Under the pieces are notes generated by a model. It was not told the DNA's origin. It did not search any database and worked only from the letters and a program-made list of their open reading frames with translations. A program made the position numbers and the translations under genes. Shown here one piece after another: positions 5,936 to 10,368 of a DNA stretch of 10,368 nucleotides (its first letter is position 1; the number at the start of each line of letters is the position of its first letter). The stretch comes from Candidatus Anaerobutyricum stercoripullorum. Its GTDB lineage: Bacteria > Bacillota > Clostridia > Lachnospirales > Lachnospiraceae. Location of the stretch: NCBI GenBank assembly GCA_019114885.1, contig DXEQ01000045.1:1-10368 (forward strand), in the 5' to 3' direction.

Positions 5936-7254
5936 GCAAACCAGTTGTAGCGGTGGTGGGACGCCCGAACGTGGGCAAGTCCACATTATTTAATGCGCTG
6001 GCGGGAAGCAGGATTTCCATCGTAGAAGATACCCCCGGAGTGACAAGAGACCGGATTTATGCCGACGTCTCCTGGCTGAATTATCCATTTACCCTGATCG
6101 ATACCGGAGGTATTGAGCCGGAGTCGAAGGATATCATTCTTTCCCGTATGCGGGAGCAGGCGGAGACGGCGATCATGACGGCCGACGTGATCCTGTTTCT
6201 GACGGATGTGCGTCAGGGGCTGGTGGACGCGGATTTCAAGGTGGCGGATATGCTGCGCCGCTCCGGCAGGCCGGTGCTTTTAGTTGTCAATAAGGTGGAC
6301 AGCTTTGAGAAGTTTATGCCGGACGTTTATGAGTTCTATAATCTGGGTCTGGGCGACCCGATACCAATCTCTGCAGCGGGCAAGCTGGGTCTGGGAGATC
6401 TGCTGGATGAAGTGGTGAAACATTTTCCGGAGGCGGAGGAAGAGGAGGAAGAGGATGAGCGCCCGAAGATCGCGGTCATCGGTAAGCCGAACGCGGGCAA
6501 GTCTTCCATCGTCAACCGTCTGCTGGGTGAGGAGAGAGTCATCGTCTCCCCGATCGCGGGAACGACCCGGGACGCCATTGATACCACAGTGACGAGAAAT
6601 GGACAGGAGTACGTTTTTATCGATACGGCCGGACTGCGCAGAAAGAGCAAGGTGAAAGAAGAACTGGAGCGGTACAGTATCATCCGTACCGTCACCGCCG
6701 TGGAGCGCTGTGACGTGGCGGTACTCATCATTGACGCCACGGAAGGCATCACGGAGCAGGACGCCAAGATCGCCGGCATCGCCCATGAGCGGGGCAAGGG
6801 TATGATCATTGCGGTCAACAAGTGGGATCTGGTGGAGAAAGACAACCATACCATGAAGGAGTTCACGGAGAAGATCTGGGAGAAGCTCTCCTACATGCCG
6901 TACGCGGAACTGATCTTCCTGTCGGCAAAGACGGGACAGCGGCTTCCGAAGCTCTTTGATCTCATTGACGCTGTGATCGCCAACTGTGCGTTAAGAGTAC
7001 AGACCGGCGTGCTCAACGAGATTCTGACGGAGGCCATGGCCATGAAGCAGCCGCCGTCCGATAAAGGTAAGCGGCTCCGCATCTACTATATCACACAGGT
7101 TTCGGTGAAGCCGCCGACATTTGTAATGTTTATCAATGATAAGAATCTGACGCATTTTTCTTATACACGGTACATCGAGAATCAGATTCGTACTACGTTT
7201 GGTTTCCGGGGGACGCCGATTCGGTTCATCTACCGGGAAAGAAAGGAGAAATAA
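5932..7254 (+). CDS. der: Ribosome-associated GTPase Der (EngA)
   Basis: Der is an essential tandem GTPase that acts in 50S subunit assembly. The first G domain has GRPNVGKS (10-17), DTGG (57-60) and NKVD (120-123). The second has GKPNAGKS (184-191), DTAG (231-234) and NKWD (296-299). The C-terminal KH-like domain ends in the conserved TPIRFIYRERK. The two G domains are joined by an acidic linker rich in Glu (about 168-177), encoded by a purine-rich run. The length of 440 residues is standard. ATG 5932 is preceded by GGAGGT at 5921-5926 and overlaps the stop of the DUF512 gene; the TAA shares one base with the plsY start. Expression is thus probably coupled across the three genes. This is the second ribosome-assembly GTPase in the operon after rbgA. 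Confidence 0.98.
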   Translation: MSKPVVAVVGRPNVGKSTLFNALAGSRISIVEDTPGVTRDRIYADVSWLNYPFTLIDTGGIEPESKDIILSRMREQAETAIMTADVILFLTDVRQGLVDADFKVADMLRRSGRPVLLVVNKVDSFEKFMPDVYEFYNLGLGDPIPISAAGKLGLGDLLDEVVKHFPEAEEEEEEDERPKIAVIGKPNAGKSSIVNRLLGEERVIVSPIAGTTRDAIDTTVTRNGQEYVFIDTAGLRRKSKVKEELERYSIIRTVTAVERCDVAVLIIDATEGITEQDAKIAGIAHERGKGMIIAVNKWDLVEKDNHTMKEFTEKIWEKLSYMPYAELIFLSAKTGQRLPKLFDLIDAVIANCALRVQTGVLNEILTEAMAMKQPPSDKGKRLRIYYITQVSVKPPTFVMFINDKNLTHFSYTRYIENQIRTTFGFRGTPIRFIYRERKEK

Positions 7255-7892
7255 TGACAGGGTATATCGGTTACTTTATAGCAGCTATCATTGTGGGGTA
7301 TTTCCTGGGCTGTATACAGACAGGATATTTTGTGGGAAGAATCTGCGGACTGGATATCCGCCAGTACGGCAGCGGCAATGCCGGCACGACAAATGTACTG
7401 CGGACCCTCGGTAAGAGCCGGGCTCTTATCACTTTTCTGGGCGACGCCCTCAAGGGAATGATTCCGGTGCTGATCGTCAAGCTGGCCATCGCTCCGGCGG
7501 TGCCGGGACTCAATTCCGAGCTTTTGCAGCTGGTCCTCGGCTTCGCCGTTGTCCTCGGACATGACTTCCCGTTCTTCCTGCATTTCAAAGGAGGAAAGGG
7601 AATCGCCACATCGGCGGCAGTCATGATGGGCTTTGACTGGAGAATGGGTCTTTGCTGTCTCGTGATCTTTGTCGTGGTCGTTGCGGCGACCCGCTATGTA
7701 TCTCTGGCGTCCACGCTGCTCTCTGCGGCGCTCATCGTGGAGATTCTCATCTTTTATCCGGGACGCTGGGATTTGTTCGTACTGATCGTTTTGTACGCAG
7801 CCTTTGCCATCTACCGCCACCGGGCCAACATCAAGCGACTGCTGGCCGGAACGGAGAGCAAGCTGGGGCAGAAGGTGGAAGTGAAGAAGTAG
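7254..7892 (+). CDS. plsY: Acyl-phosphate glycerol-3-phosphate acyltransferase PlsY
   Basis: PlsY transfers the acyl group of acyl-phosphate to position 1 of glycerol-3-phosphate, the first step of phospholipid synthesis in most bacteria. It is a polytopic membrane protein, and hydrophobic segments lie at about 5-25, 50-80, 90-110, 130-147 and 150-188. The family motifs are GSGNAGTTN (39-47), GHDFPFFLHFKGGKG (102-116) and HRANIKRLLAGTE (189-201). The length of 212 residues is normal. ATG 7254 overlaps the last base of der, with AAGGAG at 7243-7248. In many Clostridia gpsA, which makes glycerol-3-phosphate, follows plsY; here no gene follows on this strand and a terminator lies about 150 nt downstream. 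Confidence 0.97.
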   Translation: MTGYIGYFIAAIIVGYFLGCIQTGYFVGRICGLDIRQYGSGNAGTTNVLRTLGKSRALITFLGDALKGMIPVLIVKLAIAPAVPGLNSELLQLVLGFAVVLGHDFPFFLHFKGGKGIATSAAVMMGFDWRMGLCCLVIFVVVVAATRYVSLASTLLSAALIVEILIFYPGRWDLFVLIVLYAAFAIYRHRANIKRLLAGTESKLGQKVEVKK

Positions 7893-7988
7893 GTGAGGGG
7901 GGCCGAATAAACAGACGACAGCCGAGGCCGCGCAGATAGTCCGTGCGCCGACACCCTCTCTCGGATATCAGAAGAATATCAATGATGC

Positions 7989-8033
7989 AGAACCAAAACC
8001 GCGTTGCGGTTTTCGGCTTCGCTGTACGGTTCT
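7989..8033 (+). other. Nested inverted repeat upstream of the operon terminator
   Basis: AGAACC (7989-7994) can pair with GGTTCT (8028-8033), enclosing a perfect 8-bp hairpin AAAACCGC/GCGGTTTT (7995-8002 with 8006-8013) with a 3-nt loop, and a 14-nt single-stranded stretch (8014-8027). It starts about 97 nt after the plsY stop and ends 7 nt before the terminator stem. It may be a 3'-UTR stability element. The inner hairpin ends in TTTT and could act as a weak first terminator. Confidence 0.45.
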
Positions 8034-8040
8034 CAGAAAG

Positions 8041-8083
8041 ACACCCGCTTTTTGTGCGAACACAAAGCGGGTGTTTTTCTTTT
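8041..8083 (+). terminator. Strong intrinsic terminator after plsY
   Basis: An 11-bp stem ACACCCGCTTT / AAAGCGGGTGT (8041-8051 with 8064-8074) continues past a TT bulge as GTG/CAC around a CGAA tetraloop. It is followed by TTTTCTTTT (8075-8083). This is a textbook Rho-independent terminator for the plus-strand operon. Read on the minus strand, the stem is followed by CTTTCT, a poor T-run, so it may stop minus-strand transcripts only weakly. Confidence 0.9.
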
Positions 8084-8290
8084 CCCTGTTTCTGCATCTT
8101 TACAGAATATATGTATATCCTCGTTCACAGGCCGCCGCCCGGACCACATGCGCGGCAGGAGGCTGTCTGTGTATTGATGGGATTTTGGTGGTGTAACACC
8201 TGGCCTGCCACTTTTCAGACGGCGCATTATGAGCCTATGTCCTTCGGCCCGCCGTCGTCTGTCTCGTCGTCTGCCCAACAACTCCTGACT

Positions 8291-10234
8291 TTATTCTTCT
8301 GACAACTCCTCCCACTTATCATAAAGCTCCAACAGAGCTTCTTCATTTTCTTCATATTTTCTGGACAGCTCCATGAGCCGGCTTACATTACTGGCGATGT
8401 CCGGGCTGTTCATTTCTTCTTTGATGGATTCATTTTCTTCTTCCAGGCGGCTGATGTCCGCCTCTGTTTTTTTCAGTTCATTGGCGCGTTTTCGCTGCCT
8501 TGCGGCCTCCTCGCGGGAACGTTTCCAGTCCTCTTTGGAGGAGACGGCCGGTTCCGTTTTCTTGTCGGCATCTTCCCCGGATGTTTCCGGGGAGCCGAGG
8601 ACTGAGTCACTGTCCGCCTCGATATTTCCCGCTTCTTTCTGTTCCAGATAATAGGTGTAGTTACCTTTATAATTGACGATGCCCTCCGGAGACAGATCAA
8701 GGATTCGGGTGGCGGTCTGATTGATGAAATACCGGTCATGGGACACATAGAAAACCGTGCCCTCATAATCGTTGATGGCGTCCTCCAGAATCTCTCTGGA
8801 CTGGATATCCAGATGGTTGGTCGGCTCGTCCAGAATCAGAAAATTCGCGTTGGAAAGCATCAGCTTTGCCAGGGAGACGCGTCCCTTTTCCCCGCCGCTC
8901 AAGGTGCCGATCTTCTGGAAGACCCGGTCGCCGGTAAAGAGGAAGGCGGCCAGCACATTTCTGATGCGGGTGTTGGTAAGCTTCGGGTAGGCGTCGGAGA
9001 TCTCGTCAAAGATCGTTTTCTCATCGTTGAGCACATGTTGCTCCTGATCATAGTATCCGATGGAAACCTTCGCGCCGTAATGAATCTTGCCGCCGTCCGG
9101 ACGCAGGTGCCGGTTGATGATCTTCAGGAGAGTGGTCTTTCCCGTGCCGTTGGCGCCGAGGAGGCCCACCACCTCTCCCCGTCGGATGGAGAGGTTCAGA
9201 TTCTTAAACAGCGGTTTATTGTCGAAAGATTTGGAGAGATGCTCGATGGTGAGAACGTCGTTGCCGCTGATGATCTCCGGTTCCAGAGAAATCCGCATCC
9301 GGCTGTTTAAGACCACCGGCTTGTCCACAAGTTCCATCTTATCGAGCATCTTCTCCCGGCTTTCGGCCCGGCGGATGGACTTCTCCCGGTTGAAAGAGCG
9401 CAGCTTGGCGATGACCTCCTCCTGATGCTGGATCTCCTGCTGCTGATTCAGGTACTGCTTCATCTGGGCGTCTCTCTGCGCCTTTTTCTTTTCGGCATAC
9501 CGGCTGTAATTGCCGAGAAAAGTCTGGCTGTTGCCGTTCTCAATCTCGATGACCTTGGAGACCACCCGGTCAAGGAAGTACCGGTCGTGGGAGACAATGA
9601 GCACAGCGCCCCGGTAGTTGCCAAGGAAGGTCTCCAGCCAGCGGATGGCGTCCATATCCAGATGATTGGTCGGCTCGTCTAACAGGATGATATCCGGCCG
9701 GGTGAGAAGAATCCGGCTTAAGGCCACCCGGGTCTTCTGCCCGCCGGAAAGGGTATGGATGGGCGTGTCAAACTCCGCTTCCGTAAATCCCAGACCCTTC
9801 AGTACGCCGACAATCTCGCTCTTCCAGGCGTAACCGTTGGACTTTTCAAACCGGTCGGTAAGCTGAGAATATTTTTCCATGGCCTTCTCCAGTTCCTCTC
9901 CGGAAAGATGGCTGATGGCCTTCTCCAGCTCGCGGATATCCTGCTCCATGGTGATGATATCCTTTTTGGCGTCCAGCATTTCCTCATAAATGGTGCGGCG
10001 GGATGTGACGTCGATGACCTGAGAGAGATATCCCATGGTGGCGCCACGCTGGAGAACGACCTCTCCGCCGTCCGCCTCGTATTCACCGGTGATGACTTTC
10101 AGGAGAGTGGTTTTGCCGGCGCCGTTGATTCCGATGAGGGCCGCCTTATCTCCTTCGTTAATTAAAAAACTTATATCATTTAAAATAGTGTCGCCGCCAA
10201 AGGCTTTTGTTATCTTCTGACATGCTAGAATCAT
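8291..10234 (-). CDS. ABC-F family ATPase, YdiF-like
   Basis: This soluble 647-residue protein has two ABC ATPase domains and no membrane segment, the mark of the ABC-F family, whose members act on the ribosome as translation factors or antibiotic-protection proteins. Domain 1 has Walker A GINGAGKT (35-42), signature LSGGQ (162-166) and Walker B ILLDEP (183-188). Domain 2 has GANGTGKT (360-367), LSGGE (445-449) and LILDEP (466-471). The charged interdomain linker (about 240-320) includes SIRRAESREKML, the region that reaches the peptidyl-transferase centre in the family. An acidic spacer (535-567) leads to a C-terminal coiled coil (about 568-645). The architecture resembles Bacillus YdiF rather than the shorter resistance proteins, so a housekeeping role is more likely. 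The ATG at 10234 is preceded by GGAGG (10247-10243) at 8-nt spacing; an in-frame ATG at 10267 lacks a ribosome site. Confidence 0.95.
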   Translation of the reverse strand: MILACQKITKAFGGDTILNDISFLINEGDKAALIGINGAGKTTLLKVITGEYEADGGEVVLQRGATMGYLSQVIDVTSRRTIYEEMLDAKKDIITMEQDIRELEKAISHLSGEELEKAMEKYSQLTDRFEKSNGYAWKSEIVGVLKGLGFTEAEFDTPIHTLSGGQKTRVALSRILLTRPDIILLDEPTNHLDMDAIRWLETFLGNYRGAVLIVSHDRYFLDRVVSKVIEIENGNSQTFLGNYSRYAEKKKAQRDAQMKQYLNQQQEIQHQEEVIAKLRSFNREKSIRRAESREKMLDKMELVDKPVVLNSRMRISLEPEIISGNDVLTIEHLSKSFDNKPLFKNLNLSIRRGEVVGLLGANGTGKTTLLKIINRHLRPDGGKIHYGAKVSIGYYDQEQHVLNDEKTIFDEISDAYPKLTNTRIRNVLAAFLFTGDRVFQKIGTLSGGEKGRVSLAKLMLSNANFLILDEPTNHLDIQSREILEDAINDYEGTVFYVSHDRYFINQTATRILDLSPEGIVNYKGNYTYYLEQKEAGNIEADSDSVLGSPETSGEDADKKTEPAVSSKEDWKRSREEAARQRKRANELKKTEADISRLEEENESIKEEMNSPDIASNVSRLMELSRKYEENEEALLELYDKWEELSEE

Positions 10235-10242
10235 GAGAAAAA

Positions 10243-10247
10243 CCTCC
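10243..10247 (-). promoter_or_regulatory. Ribosome binding site that fixes the ABC-F start
   Basis: On the minus strand GGAGG lies 8 nt before ATG 10234, whose product begins MILACQKITKAFGG, the usual start of YdiF-type ABC-F proteins. This rules against the longer in-frame start at 10267, which would add 11 residues. Confidence 0.85.
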
Positions 10248-10263
10248 GTCTGTGTGTTTATTT

Positions 10264-10368
10264 TCATACAAAATATGAAAAGATATTTTTACAAAAATAA
10301 TAATGTATATAATCATACAAAAGAAATAATATTACAAAACATAAGATAAAAACCCGCAAACGAAACAT
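10264..10368 (-). promoter_or_regulatory. AT-rich upstream region of the ABC-F gene, probable promoter
   Basis: This stretch is far more AT-rich than any other part of the window and lies upstream of the ABC-F gene. A near-consensus -10 candidate, TATGAT, is at 10317-10312 on the minus strand, but no good -35 is present at the right distance, so the exact promoter is unclear. The plus-strand sequence TCATACAAAA occurs twice (10264-10273 and 10313-10322), and TACAAAA also occurs twice more (10291-10297 and 10333-10339). A minus-strand frame of 34 codons starts with an ATG at the very window edge (10368) and stops at 10264; it is hydrophobic, but such composition is expected of AT-rich DNA. Confidence 0.45.

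Larger units (their letters stand above)
7893..8290. other. Intergenic region between converging plsY and ABC-F genes
   Basis: These 398 bases separate the plsY stop from the stop of the minus-strand ABC-F gene. They contain a folded element (7989-8033) and a strong terminator (8041-8083). The remaining 8084-8290 shows no gene with a ribosome site or recognisable protein. Open frames crossing it run through the terminator and read as low-complexity Pro/Arg/Ser sequence. Minor structure includes a 9-bp direct repeat CGTCGTCTG (8253-8261 and 8265-8273) whose complement partly matches CAGACGGCG at 8216-8224. I found no clear intrinsic terminator with a T-run for the minus-strand gene. Confidence 0.7.

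Noticed and set aside
6436..6461. Purine-rich GAGGAAGAGG run in der as a regulatory repeat
   Set aside because: It is explained by the glutamate-rich linker between the two G domains of Der.
6280..6866. Two overlapping minus-strand frames opposite der
   Set aside because: They are antisense shadows of the der GTPase; the serine-rich run merely mirrors the acidic linker codons.
8033..8281. Minus-strand 82-codon frame in the same gap
   Set aside because: Its 3' part is the terminator hairpin itself, and its product is arginine-rich with no recognisable domain.
7943..8302. Plus-strand 119-codon frame in the plsY/ABC-F gap
   Set aside because: It runs through a strong terminator and into the end of the ABC-F gene, has no good ribosome site, and reads as low-complexity sequence.
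8738..9310. Plus-strand frame of 190 codons opposite the ABC-F gene
   Set aside because: It lies wholly within the ABC-F coding region on the other strand, and no family motif is visible in it.
8291..10234. ABC-F gene as an antibiotic resistance gene
   Set aside because: The C-terminal coiled coil and overall layout match YdiF-like housekeeping members; nothing in the sequence identifies a resistance subtype.
10264..10368. Minus-strand 34-codon hydrophobic frame as a real small gene
   Set aside because: Its start is at the window edge, so no ribosome site can be seen, and such composition arises easily in very AT-rich DNA; kept only as a leader-peptide possibility.

Overview
The window carries conserved bacterial housekeeping genes from a low-to-mid GC Gram-positive bacterium. 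Gene content and order (rplS, signal peptidase, rbgA, rnhB, yraN; then a PDZ/radical-SAM DUF512 gene, der, plsY) point to Clostridia, most likely a Lachnospiraceae-type gut organism. That placement is inferred from protein signatures and synteny and was not tested by search. I see no insertion sequence, CRISPR array, tRNA or rRNA gene, phage gene or obvious defence system.

Layout. The window opens in the 3' end of rplS (ribosomal protein L19, 1-159), followed by a good intrinsic terminator (177-208). A run of nine plus-strand genes then fills 227-7892: a first type I signal peptidase, the ribosome-assembly GTPase rbgA, a second type I signal peptidase, rnhB, yraN, pgeF, a PDZ/radical-SAM/DUF512 protein, der and plsY. 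The last three overlap end to end (4 nt, then 1 nt). The earlier genes have gaps of about 40-85 nt, several of which hold a small hairpin just before the next Shine-Dalgarno. The run ends at a strong terminator (8041-8083), preceded by another folded element (7989-8033). The rest of 7893-8290 holds no convincing gene. A converging minus-strand gene (10234-8291) encodes a YdiF-like ABC-F ATPase. Its upstream region, to the window edge, is extremely AT-rich and probably contains its promoter.

How the genes fit together. The operon combines ribosome biogenesis (rbgA, der), protein export (two signal peptidases), genome maintenance (rnhB, possibly yraN), salvage of purine nucleosides (pgeF), membrane phospholipid synthesis (plsY) and one radical-SAM protein of unknown substrate (DUF512 family). 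The ABC-F protein also belongs to a ribosome-acting family. The theme is growth-linked functions of ribosome and envelope. The less ordinary points are the pair of non-identical signal peptidases bracketing rbgA, the DUF512 protein, the intercistronic hairpins, and the unusual leader of the ABC-F gene. I did not find a clearly new multi-gene system.
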